From contig CALGIG010000011.1 of assembly GCA_937915865.1 (NCBI GenBank), positions 62,001-126,000 on the forward strand: a stretch of DNA of 64,000 nucleotides. The letters run 5' to 3'. The translations under genes were made by a program, and so were the position numbers. The notes below the pieces were generated by a model that saw only the letters and a program-made list of their open reading frames with translations, did not search any database and had not been told where the DNA came from. Below, in pieces: positions 56,748 to 64,000 of this stretch; position 1 is the first letter of the stretch; the number at the start of each line of letters is the position of its first letter. The DNA comes from an uncultured Prolixibacteraceae bacterium. Lineage in GTDB: Bacteria; Bacteroidota; Bacteroidia; Bacteroidales; Prolixibacteraceae.

Positions 56748-58280
56748 TTATTGCTGATTCTGATGTTGTTTCTGGATTTTACTTTTCTTTATGCCATAAG
56801 TAAAATAGATAAGAAAGCCTATTGCCATCCAAATTATTAATCGTAACCATGTGTCGAATGGAAGAAAGATCATCTGGGCAATACAAATAACAGCTCCAAG
56901 TATTGGAACTAACGGGACAAATGGTGTTTTAAATGCACGTTCCATATCTGGTCGTTTAACACGCAAAACAATAACACCAATACAAACGATGGCAAAGGCC
57001 AGTAATGTGCCAATCGAAACCAACTCTCCAAGTATGTTAATTGGTAAAATTCCGGCTATTATCATGGCAACGAATCCGGTAATAATTGTACTTACGTATG
57101 GAGTTTTATATCTTGAATGTACTTTTGCGAAAACAGAAGGGAGTAAGCCATCTTTCGCCATCGAAAAGAAAATACGGGGCTGTCCTAAAAGCATAACAAG
57201 AATTACTGAACTAAGGCCGGCAATAGCTGCTATTTTTATAATCGGACGTAACCAAAACAACCCTTGTCCCATTGCATTAACACCCACAGCTATTGGATCG
57301 GCAACATTTAACAACGTATAACTAACGATACCTGTTAAAACAATAGCAACGAAAATATATAACAAGGTTGAAATACCTAGTGACCCTAAAATCCCAATAG
57401 GCATATCGCGTTTAGGGTTTTTAGCTTCCTGAGCTGCAGTTGAAACAGCATCAAAGCCTATGTATGCAAAGAAAATAACACCTGCAGCACGAAATATTCC
57501 ACTCCATCCAAAATGTCCCCATTCTCCGGTATTTTCAGGAATAAACGGGTGCCAATTGGCTTTGTTTACAAACATGAATCCAATACCAATAAACAGGAGA
57601 ATAACGAATACTTTAATAATGACCATTAGGTTATTAAACCGGGCTGATTCTTTTATGCCAATCAGTAACAAAAAGGAAATAACCGCAATAACAAACATAG
57701 CCGGAATGTTGATAATACCAGTTAGGTGAGGAAGAGTGTCAACTAAGGTTCCTGATTCAGTGAGACTTTTGGTTAATTCAGGAGTCAAAGTTTTCCAACC
57801 AGCCTGTGGAACATCGATCATGATTGTTCCGGCTGCTGCTGTTAATTGAGCCGGAATATTTATTCCGAAATCTTTCAGAAAACTTACTACGTATCCCGAC
57901 CAACCAACTGCTACCGTTGAGGCTGCAAAAAGATATTCAAGAATTAGGTCCCACCCGATAATCCAGGCAATAAATTCGCCCATAGTCGCATAAGCATAGG
58001 TGTAAGCGCTTCCTGAAATTGGTATCATGGATGCAAACTCGGCATAGCACAGGCCAGCGAACAAACATGCTAGTCCAGAGATTATAAATGATATAACTAT
58101 AGCAGGGCCAGCATATTGCGCAGCCGCCTGGCCGGTAAGTACAAAAATACCGGCACCTATAACAGCTCCAATTCCAAGGGTTGTCAGATTAAAAGCACTA
58201 AGTGATTTTCGCAGCCCTTGATCGGTGGTTGACTCTGAGATGAGTTGGGATAATGGTTTCGTGGTAAATAGCTTTGACAT
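56748..58280 (-). CDS. APC-family amino acid permease
   Basis: 510 aa from ATG 58280 (MSKLFTTKPL). The longer frame adds 24 residues. About 12 membrane segments. TM1 holds LTTLGIGAVIGAGIFVLTG, the substrate site of the cationic amino acid transporter (CAT) subfamily; the GWDLILEYLFAASTVAVGWSG, FFAYIGFDAVSTAAQEAKNP and CIAQMIFLPFDTW segments agree. It imports an amino acid at the inner membrane. TATTTTTG at 58308-58301 fits a -7 box for it. Confidence 0.9.
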   Translation of the reverse strand: MSKLFTTKPLSQLISESTTDQGLRKSLSAFNLTTLGIGAVIGAGIFVLTGQAAAQYAGPAIVISFIISGLACLFAGLCYAEFASMIPISGSAYTYAYATMGEFIAWIIGWDLILEYLFAASTVAVGWSGYVVSFLKDFGINIPAQLTAAAGTIMIDVPQAGWKTLTPELTKSLTESGTLVDTLPHLTGIINIPAMFVIAVISFLLLIGIKESARFNNLMVIIKVFVILLFIGIGFMFVNKANWHPFIPENTGEWGHFGWSGIFRAAGVIFFAYIGFDAVSTAAQEAKNPKRDMPIGILGSLGISTLLYIFVAIVLTGIVSYTLLNVADPIAVGVNAMGQGLFWLRPIIKIAAIAGLSSVILVMLLGQPRIFFSMAKDGLLPSVFAKVHSRYKTPYVSTIITGFVAMIIAGILPINILGELVSIGTLLAFAIVCIGVIVLRVKRPDMERAFKTPFVPLVPILGAVICIAQMIFLPFDTWLRLIIWMAIGFLIYFTYGIKKSKIQKQHQNQQ

Positions 58281-58356
58281 AAATTCAAATTTTGATCTAT
58301 CAAAAATAGCTTTTTTGTTGAGAAATAAAGGGTTTTGACAATAAACTGTCACTTAG

Positions 58357-59001
58357 TTAAATTTTTCTAAAGAAAATTGTTTTTAACATGGCGTAAAAAA
58401 ACGGGATCAATGTTACTACAATTAGACCAAGAAAAATGAATTCGAAATTTTCTTTAACCCAATGAATTTCACCAAGAAAATAGCCAGTCAAGGCAAAAAA
58501 AGGTACCCAAATTACCGATCCCAATATGGTGTATTGTTTAAATATTTGAAAATCAAACGATACTGTTCCGGCGAAAAAAGGAATATAAGTTCGTATAACC
58601 GGGAAAAATCTTCCGATAATAATTGATTTTTTGCCATGCGTCTGATAAAATAACCTTGTTTTAATAATTGATGGCACCAGGTATTTTTGAATAAGTTTGC
58701 GATTACTATGTTCTATTCGATGTCCGATAGCCAGTCCTATCTGATAATTGAAATGGTTACCTAAAATTGCTGCAACTACTAATAATGGCAGTAATACCCA
58801 TATACTTAACTCAGATGCTGCTGCTATAACTCCTGCTGAAAATAACAAGCCATCACCTGGAAGAAATGGAAAAACAATTAGTCCTGTCTCAAGAAAAATA
58901 ATCAGGAATAAAACAATATAAGCTTCCCATACATTTTCCGAAACAAGGTTGAAAATTGCCTCATTGGTGTGAAATAGTATTTGATGAATGACATCAAGCA
59001 T
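58357..59001 (-). CDS. DedA/SNARE-associated family membrane protein
   Basis: 214 aa with about five membrane segments. FLETGLIVFPFLPGDGLLFSAG and GRFFPVIRTYIPFFAGTVSF are DedA signatures, the latter with the conserved Arg-Pro-Thr helix. DedA proteins act in undecaprenyl phosphate or lipid recycling, membrane energetics and drug resistance. It lies 77 bp before the APC permease gene and may share a transcript with it. Confidence 0.9.
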   Translation of the reverse strand: MLDVIHQILFHTNEAIFNLVSENVWEAYIVLFLIIFLETGLIVFPFLPGDGLLFSAGVIAAASELSIWVLLPLLVVAAILGNHFNYQIGLAIGHRIEHSNRKLIQKYLVPSIIKTRLFYQTHGKKSIIIGRFFPVIRTYIPFFAGTVSFDFQIFKQYTILGSVIWVPFFALTGYFLGEIHWVKENFEFIFLGLIVVTLIPFFYAMLKTIFFRKI

Positions 59002-59141
59002 TTTGGTTCTGTTGGTTTATTCAATAAAAAAGTATAATTCGTTGCGGTATAAAGTTACAGTAAATTATACCATCGCGCATATACTAAACAATTCGTATGG
59101 GAAATTTAATCTATTTCAGGTAATTGTTTATTAAAATACCG

Positions 59142-59597
59142 TTAGAATTTGTCTGTAATTAAGTTGCACACTTTACTCAAAAAGATGTGATCATCTTCTG
59201 TAAATGGTGCCGGAGAATGACTGTCGATATCTATTTCGGCAATAAATTTACCATTCTTAATGACTGGTACTACAATTTCCGATTGCACTTCCAGTCCACA
59301 GGAGATATAATTTTCAACTTGAGTAACATCCTGAACGATCATCGTTTGACAACTTACTGCAACTTGTCCACAAATACCTTTTCCAACAGTTATATGAGTA
59401 TGTTGGGTGGGTTTTCCAACAAAAGGCCCTAAAACGAGTTCGTTTTCTGCTTTATCCAATAGATAAAAACCAACCCAGTCGTAATGATAAACCTCACTCT
59501 TTAAAACATGGCAAACCTGGTATAATATATCCTCCTGACCAGTACTAACCAATTCTTCTATTTTTTGAAATACTTTTTCAAAATCTGGCTTTGTCAT
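59142..59597 (-). CDS. GAF-domain protein, free methionine-(R)-sulfoxide reductase type
   Basis: 151 aa, a single GAF domain. GKGICGQVAVSC, NYISCGLEVQSEIVVPV and IAEIDIDSHSPAPFTEDDHIFL match the fRMsr family. C76 and C100 correspond to two of the family's three cysteines (resolving and catalytic). The third, about ten residues before C76, is not present (His66). It would reduce free Met-(R)-sulfoxide. It follows pyrI by 15 bp, so may share its transcript. Confidence 0.75.
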   Translation of the reverse strand: MTKPDFEKVFQKIEELVSTGQEDILYQVCHVLKSEVYHYDWVGFYLLDKAENELVLGPFVGKPTQHTHITVGKGICGQVAVSCQTMIVQDVTQVENYISCGLEVQSEIVVPVIKNGKFIAEIDIDSHSPAPFTEDDHIFLSKVCNLITDKF

Positions 59598-59612
59598 ATA
59601 ATTGATTTATAT

Positions 59613-60083
59613 CTATTTAATTGCAATTTGATCTTCGTGGGTAATTTTCTCACAGTACTTGCATTTTAGATCCAATGGGCTTTTCGAAATGACAGTAAAG
59701 TGTGTTGTAATATCTTCGTTGTTTGTAATACACTTGGGATTAAAGCATTTAACAATTCCTATTACTTTATCGGGCACTTCAACAACCCGCTTTTCGACGA
59801 CCTCATAGTCACGGATAATATTAAGCTTGGCATTGCGTGCAATAAGCGAAATTTTATTGATTTCATCATCTTCAAAAAATACATCAGAAAGTTTGATAAT
59901 TGCCTTGCTGCCAAGTTTATCACTTTCCAGGTTAGCTCCAAAGGTAATTTGAGTTTTTAGATTCTGAAGCCCTAATATTGATATAACTTTGAACAAATTC
60001 TCGGATGGAATATGGTCGATAACTGTACCATTATTGATGGCACTTACTTTTAGTTTGAGTTTTTTCTTTAAACTATCGCTCAT
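59613..60083 (-). CDS. pyrI: Aspartate carbamoyltransferase regulatory chain
   Basis: 156 aa from ATG 60083 (MSDSLKKK). The longer frame adds 34 residues from pyrB. N-terminal allosteric domain (VSAINNGTVIDHIPSENLFKVI) and C-terminal zinc domain with Cys113, Cys118, Cys141 and Cys144. It binds CTP/ATP and controls the catalytic subunit PyrB. Seven bp separate it from pyrB. Confidence 0.95.
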   Translation of the reverse strand: MSDSLKKKLKLKVSAINNGTVIDHIPSENLFKVISILGLQNLKTQITFGANLESDKLGSKAIIKLSDVFFEDDEINKISLIARNAKLNIIRDYEVVEKRVVEVPDKVIGIVKCFNPKCITNNEDITTHFTVISKSPLDLKCKYCEKITHEDQIAIK

Positions 60084-60090
60084 GGCTATT

Positions 60091-61002
60091 TTATTTAAGG
60101 TTGAGGATATGAGCAATAATTGCTTCGCGGGTATAAACACCGTTTCTGGCTTGCTCAAAATAATATGCTTTTTCATTGTTGTCAACGTCGGTATGTATTT
60201 CGTTTACACGGGGTAATGGATGCAGAATTCGCATGTTAAATTTTGTATTCTTTAACATGTTGTTCTTCAGAATATAAACATTTTTAACTTTTTCATATTC
60301 AATCGGATCCATGAATCTTTCTTTTTGAACTCTTGTCATATAAACAATATCTGCATAGTTGATGTTCTCGTTAATTTCGGTATGTTCATAGTACTTTATC
60401 CCTTTTTCTTTCAGAAATAGTTTGTATTCTTCTGGCATAGCCAGCTCATCGGGAGCAATAAAATTGAAAACCGGGTTTTTAAATTCCGACATGGCCATCA
60501 GCAGCGAGTGAACAGTTCTTCCGTATTTTAAATCGCCAACCATACAAATGTTTATATTATCAAGCGTTCCTTGGGTTTTCAAAATAGAATACATATCCAG
60601 AAGTGTTTGCGTAGGATGCTGGTTAGCCCCATCGCCGGCATTGATTACCGGAATATCAGATACTTCTGAGGCATACCTTGAACTACCTTCAAGCGGATGG
60701 CGCATTACTATAAGGTCAGCATAATTACTTACCATTTTGATGGTATCGTGTAGGGTTTCGCCTTTAGAAACGCTCGACGAACCCGCATCTGAAAAACCAA
60801 TTATTCTTCCACCTAAACGGTTGATAGCTGTTTCAAAGCTTAATCGGGTTCGTGTAGACGGCTCAAAAAATAAAGATGCTACTACTTTTCCCTGGAGCAA
60901 TCGCTGATTGGGGTTTCTTTCAAAATAGGCCGCAAGTTCGAGTATGCGTAAGTAATCTTCTTTTGAATAATCTGTGATTGAAATTAAGTCTTTCTTCTTC
61001 AT
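60091..61002 (-). CDS. pyrB: Aspartate carbamoyltransferase catalytic chain
   Basis: 303 aa. Carbamoyl-phosphate site FEPSTRTR (46-53), the SVSKGETLHD loop, and the aspartate-domain segments (GDGANQHPTQTLLDM, VGDLKYGRTVHSL, LHPLPRVNEI) are all present. First committed step of pyrimidine synthesis, forming carbamoyl-aspartate. Forms the PyrB6-PyrI6 enzyme with the next gene. Its start overlaps the stop of a leader ORF that reads through an intrinsic terminator, so expression is probably attenuated by pyrimidine supply. Confidence 0.97.
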   Translation of the reverse strand: MKKKDLISITDYSKEDYLRILELAAYFERNPNQRLLQGKVVASLFFEPSTRTRLSFETAINRLGGRIIGFSDAGSSSVSKGETLHDTIKMVSNYADLIVMRHPLEGSSRYASEVSDIPVINAGDGANQHPTQTLLDMYSILKTQGTLDNINICMVGDLKYGRTVHSLLMAMSEFKNPVFNFIAPDELAMPEEYKLFLKEKGIKYYEHTEINENINYADIVYMTRVQKERFMDPIEYEKVKNVYILKNNMLKNTKFNMRILHPLPRVNEIHTDVDNNEKAYYFEQARNGVYTREAIIAHILNLK

Positions 61003-61208
61003 TTATATGATTTTTTAAAATAATATGACAAAAAAAAACCAACAGAAACATTTGTTCTGTTGGTTGTGATGTGAGCCCGGCATTTCGGGAAAATTTTGTG
61101 AATTAGAACTTCAAAATGATGGAAATTGATGAGAAGATAGGGAAAATGTTGTTCCTGATGATGAGATTCATCAAAAAAATTAGGATAATGTTTTATCAGG
61201 TGTTCCAT
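60999..61208 (-). CDS. pyrBI leader ORF (putative attenuator leader peptide)
   Basis: 69 codons, ATG 61208 (TTG possible at 61211) to TGA 60999, rich in His and Phe (MEHLIKHYPNFFDESHHQEQ...). It runs across the terminator at 61031-61065 and its stop overlaps the pyrB ATG (ATGA). Its start lies only about 5-8 nt after the -7 box, so the transcript would be almost leaderless. A long poly-U run (UUUUUUU) is seen in the early part (NFF codons). No homologue is recognised. The architecture, more than the peptide, is the evidence. Confidence 0.45.
   Translation of the reverse strand: MEHLIKHYPNFFDESHHQEQHFPYLLINFHHFEVLIHKIFPKCRAHITTNRTNVSVGFFLSYYFKKSYK
61031..61065 (-). terminator. Intrinsic terminator / putative pyrBI attenuator
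   Basis: An 11-bp perfect stem (61055-61065 with 61037-61047), 7-nt loop, and a run of nine T on the minus strand (61038-61030). It lies 28 bp before pyrB inside the leader ORF. Transcript from the upstream promoter must pass it. Confidence 0.8.
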
Positions 61209-61215
61209 CAAAATC

Positions 61216-61247
61216 CAAAATTAGTATGTTTTTTTAGGTTGTTCAAA
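61216..61247 (-). promoter_or_regulatory. Promoter of the pyrBI leader transcript
   Basis: Minus strand: TTTG (61247-61244), 20 bp, TAATTTTG (61223-61216). This is a perfect match to TTTG-N19-21-TAnnTTTG and predicts transcription from about 61212, just before the leader ORF. Confidence 0.75.
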
Positions 61248-61297
61248 ATTTCAGTTTAATAGTTATAAAAAGGTTATTAACACAAATATTGTATTAA

Positions 61298-61891
61298 TTA
61301 ATTGATTTTCAGTCCTTCAATTTTTGTTAGTGCAAGTTCAATTCGTTCAGCATCATTTAATCTAATCTTCGTTTTTATGGAACATTTAAGATCAAATTGA
61401 GGATCGATTTGCGGGAGTTTTTCATCTTTGAATATTTTCATTACTTCATTCATTACACCATAATCGAATTTTATAAAAAGTTGTTTTTCAACAAGCTTTT
61501 CAATTATTTCAGCATTGTTTATTGCATTTTGGGCTGCATTTCGGTAGGCATTAATTAAGCCACTAACACCTAGTAAGGTCCCTCCAAAATAACGGACTAC
61601 GATAATCAGAATATTTGTAAGATCGTAACTCTGAATTTGTCCCAAAATAGGTTTTCCAGCAGTGGAAGACGGTTCTCCATCGTCGTTTGCCCGAAAATGT
61701 AGTTTTTCATATCCTAATCTCCATGCATAGCAATGGTGTCGTGCTGAATAATGTTCTTTTTTTATGGTTTGAATGATTTCTTTTATCTCGTCCTCAGAAT
61801 ATACCGGATAAGCGTAAGCAATAAATTTACTTCCCTTATCTTTAAAAAGTCCTTCAGTTGGTAGTAATATGGTCCTATAAGTGTCTTCCAT
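61298..61891 (-). CDS. IMPACT/YigZ family protein
   Basis: 197 aa. N-terminal UPF0029/IMPACT domain (KDKGSKFIAYAYPV, ARHHCYAWRLG, DDGEPSSTAGKPILGQI, RYFGGTLLGVSGLINAYR) followed by a DUF1949-type C-terminal domain (about 130-197). The NDDGEP.STAGKP motif is diagnostic. Exact biochemical role is not established. Its ATG overlaps the stop of the upstream DMT gene by 1 bp (TAATG). Confidence 0.92.
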   Translation of the reverse strand: MEDTYRTILLPTEGLFKDKGSKFIAYAYPVYSEDEIKEIIQTIKKEHYSARHHCYAWRLGYEKLHFRANDDGEPSSTAGKPILGQIQSYDLTNILIIVVRYFGGTLLGVSGLINAYRNAAQNAINNAEIIEKLVEKQLFIKFDYGVMNEVMKIFKDEKLPQIDPQFDLKCSIKTKIRLNDAERIELALTKIEGLKIN

Positions 61892-62754
61892 TAAAAACTC
61901 ATTAGTATCAAAATGGCAGCAAAAGCAATAATTATTCCTGCAAAATTAATCCTCGAAAATTTCTCTTGAAATAAAATAAGCCCTAAAAAAACCGAAAATA
62001 AAACAATACAAAGATTATTTAGTCCAAATATGATTGAACTGTCAATTATATTGGTATTCAAAGCGAGGATAAAAAAATAAAGTGAACCAAAGTTTACTAT
62101 TCCTAGAGTAATTCCACCAATAAATTCAGAAATGGTAGTGTGTTTTAATGAAGCTTTTGTATTAATAGATGAGATGGTAAGTCCAGCGATTAAAGCTGTA
62201 GAAAAAACGATTGCAGAGAAAAGCAAACTTATATTATTGCTAACGTGTTCATTTTGTGTATATTTTACCAACGAATCAGTAACTCCTGAACCAATAAAAA
62301 TGATAATAGGAAGAATAATGAGTGTAACATTTTTTGTTTTATCAATTGGACGATAACAAGTTAATAAAACAGCAACCAAAGCCATTGTCAATCCTGTAAT
62401 TTTCAAAAATGAATTCTTTTCTCCGAAATATAATATTGAATAAAGGATTGGGATTACCATTGATAGTTTACTGGCAATGGTGGTAACGACAATTCCTGAT
62501 TTTCTGGTTGAATAACCAATTAGAAAAAACATCAGAATATACGATATTCCAATAATAACTGCATATCTGAACCAGTTTGATGTTATTGTTGTAGTGACTG
62601 ATATTGAATATTTGTTGAAATAGAAACCAAGTGAAGCCGCAACCAAATAATTGATAATAATAAGTTTTAAAAGGTTTGTTTTAAACTTCTCAGAAATCTT
62701 GAAAATCAGAAATATAGAGGTAGAACAGAGAATACTTAGCAGTAGGTAAGTCAT
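61891..62754 (-). CDS. DMT/EamA-like transporter
   Basis: 287 aa with ten predicted membrane segments arranged as two five-helix EamA repeats (first half near 1-135; second near 148-287). GLNNLCIVLFSVFLGLILFQEKFS is the typical last-repeat pattern. It probably exports or imports a small metabolite. Substrate unknown. Coupled to the IMPACT gene. Confidence 0.8.
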   Translation of the reverse strand: MTYLLLSILCSTSIFLIFKISEKFKTNLLKLIIINYLVAASLGFYFNKYSISVTTTITSNWFRYAVIIGISYILMFFLIGYSTRKSGIVVTTIASKLSMVIPILYSILYFGEKNSFLKITGLTMALVAVLLTCYRPIDKTKNVTLIILPIIIFIGSGVTDSLVKYTQNEHVSNNISLLFSAIVFSTALIAGLTISSINTKASLKHTTISEFIGGITLGIVNFGSLYFFILALNTNIIDSSIIFGLNNLCIVLFSVFLGLILFQEKFSRINFAGIIIAFAAILILMSF

Positions 62755-62765
62755 TCCAATAAAAT

Positions 62766-62795
62766 AAAAAAAGCAGATCGTTTCGGACCTGCTTT
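62766..62795 (-). terminator. Intrinsic terminator of dnaA
   Basis: A 10-bp stem (62770-62779 with 62786-62795, one G-T pair) and 6-nt loop followed by seven T on the minus strand. It starts 6 bp after the dnaA stop. Confidence 0.75.
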
Positions 62796-62800
62796 ATCGT

Positions 62801-64000
62801 TTAAAATTTCAATTTCTTTTCTATTTCGTCAACGCAGAGCCTGAATGCCTTGTCTGTTTCTTTCAGGTTATTTACTGTTTTACAAGCGTGTAATACTGTT
62901 GCGTGATCTTTGTGCCCTACCTGCGATCCAATTGAAGCCAAAGAAGACTTGGTCATATTTTTGGAAAAGTACATGGTTAGCTGGCGTGCCTGTACAACTT
63001 CACGTTTTCTTGTTTTTGCCTGAAGCGCATCAACCGACATGTTAAAATAGTCGCAAACAACTTTGGCAATATAATCAATCGATAGTTCTCTTTTCGAATT
63101 CTTTACAAGCTTGTTAACCATTTCACTGGCTAATTCAATTGTTATTTCTTTTCGGTTTAAGGTCGATTGGGCTAAAAGTGATACTAATGCTCCTTCCAAC
63201 TCACGTATGTTGGTTGTAATATGCGAAGCAATATATTCCAGCACTTCATCAGAAATAACTATACCATCCTTGTAGGTTTTTCTTCTGAGGATATCCATCC
63301 TGGTTTCAAAACCTGGTTGCTGCAAGTCGGCAGTCAGCCCCCATTTAAACCTTGACAGAAGGCGTTGTTCCAATCCTTTAAGTTCAATTGGTGGTTTATC
63401 GGAGGTTAGAATCAATTGTTTACCACTTTGATGCAAGTGATTAAAAATGTGGAAAAACGTTTCCTGTGTTTTTTCTTTACCTGCAAATTCCTGAACGTCA
63501 TCTAAAATCAAAACATCGATCATCTGGTAAAAATTCAGAAAATCGTTCCTATTATTATTTCGGGTAGCTTCGGTAAATTGTGTTTGGAATTTGTTGGCAT
63601 TTACATAAAGAACTACCTTGTCGGGGTGACGTTCTTTTACTTCAATACCAATTGCATGGGCCAAATGGGTTTTTCCTAAACCTGAATTTCCATAAATCAT
63701 TAATGGATTAAAAGCGGTTCCACCGGGATTTTGTGCAACAGCATAACCTGCGCTTCTGGCAAGACGGTTACATTCTCCTTCTACAAAGTTTTCAAAAGTA
63801 TTGTCAAGTCTTAATTGTGGATCAATCTGAATCTTTTGAATACCAGGAATGATAAATGGATTCTTTATTGATGCTTTTCCTTCAACTTTTAAAGGAATGC
63901 TCATTGGTTTGTTTTGAATTTTGCTGTTGTTGTTAGTTGGGTATTTAACAGTGTAAGGCTGCGAATTTGTTTGATTGTTACCCATAACAACAACATATTC
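62801..64000 (-). CDS. dnaA: Chromosomal replication initiator DnaA (5' end outside window)
   Basis: About 400 residues visible, open to the window edge, so domain I and probably part of the linker are missing. AAA+ motifs: Walker A GNSGLGKTHLA, Walker B VLILDDVQEF, sensor regions (LTSDKPP, LLSRFKWG). The C-terminal DNA-binding helix-turn-helix ends in the DnaA signature GHKDHATVLHACKTV. It binds DnaA boxes at the origin and loads the helicase. The visible N-terminal part is Asn/Gln/Lys-rich linker. An internal ATG at 63985 is not the true start. Confidence 0.96.
   Translation of the reverse strand, partial: EYVVVMGNNQTNSQPYTVKYPTNNNSKIQNKPMSIPLKVEGKASIKNPFIIPGIQKIQIDPQLRLDNTFENFVEGECNRLARSAGYAVAQNPGGTAFNPLMIYGNSGLGKTHLAHAIGIEVKERHPDKVVLYVNANKFQTQFTEATRNNNRNDFLNFYQMIDVLILDDVQEFAGKEKTQETFFHIFNHLHQSGKQLILTSDKPPIELKGLEQRLLSRFKWGLTADLQQPGFETRMDILRRKTYKDGIVISDEVLEYIASHITTNIRELEGALVSLLAQSTLNRKEITIELASEMVNKLVKNSKRELSIDYIAKVVCDYFNMSVDALQAKTRKREVVQARQLTMYFSKNMTKSSLASIGSQVGHKDHATVLHACKTVNNLKETDKAFRLCVDEIEKKLKF

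Noticed and set aside
59613..60185. Start of pyrI at 60185 inside pyrB
   Set aside because: The PyrI family begins near MSDSLKKK; ATG 60083 leaves a normal 7-bp gap after pyrB.

Overview
The window is 64 kb of chromosome from a member of the Bacteroidota, probably Bacteroidales/Marinilabiliales-like. That placement is an inference. It rests on promoters of the form TTTG-N18-21-TAnnTTTG, on starts without a clear Shine-Dalgarno, on small families known mainly from this phylum (DUF6913, DUF6249, DUF6660-like, HYC_CC_PP), and on the gene content. The composition looks AT-rich by eye. I recognised no rRNA, tRNA, CRISPR array, phage or intact insertion sequence. There are several families of short palindromic intergenic repeats.

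Layout. 1-15 kb is housekeeping: the C-terminal part of an acyl-CoA/AMP ligase, a DEAD-box helicase, a glycosyltransferase, an ECF sigma factor with a membrane partner and a DUF4097-like surface protein, a CDF metal exporter, a GntP permease, dapA, ligA and a second ECF sigma/membrane-protein pair. 15-37 kb is a metal (mainly copper) homeostasis island, all on the minus strand. It holds pdxH, a small HMA protein, the CopA ATPase, a Fic protein, an AraC regulator with a metal-binding-like N-terminus, a cation transporter, SRPBCC and DUF302 proteins, a CusB/CusC/CusA-type Cu/Ag RND system with a secreted HMA protein, and a second CzcB/CzcA system whose pump is fused to its outer-membrane factor. 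37-47.5 kb is a compact plus-strand chemotaxis-like operon (STAS, CheY, CheA, CheW, MCP, CheR, an unusual kinase, CheD, CheB, hybrid kinase, response regulator) with no flagellar genes.

48.7-55.6 kb is an assimilatory sulfite reductase and sirohaem operon: DUF2061, precorrin-2 dehydrogenase, CysJ, CysI, HemD-like, an SDR-like protein and SUMT. It is preceded by a promoter, a 24-codon Cys/Met-rich leader peptide and a strong intrinsic terminator, which is the layout of a cysteine-responsive attenuator. 55.6-64 kb holds a CDF transporter, an APC permease, a DedA protein, a GAF/fRMsr-like protein, pyrBI, an IMPACT protein, a DMT transporter and dnaA (cut by the window edge). pyrBI is also preceded by a near-perfect promoter and a leader ORF that runs through an intrinsic terminator and ends in an ATGA overlap with pyrB, resembling the pyrBI attenuator of enterobacteria.

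The most interesting signals are these two leader/attenuator arrangements, the chemotaxis-cluster kinase that has Asn in place of its phospho-accepting His, the modular rearrangements in the copper efflux genes (HMA tail on CusB with a repeat hairpin at the junction, Ser/Gly/Met insert in the TolC tip, RND-TolC fusion), and an approximately 135-bp MITE-like element that lies inside several operons.
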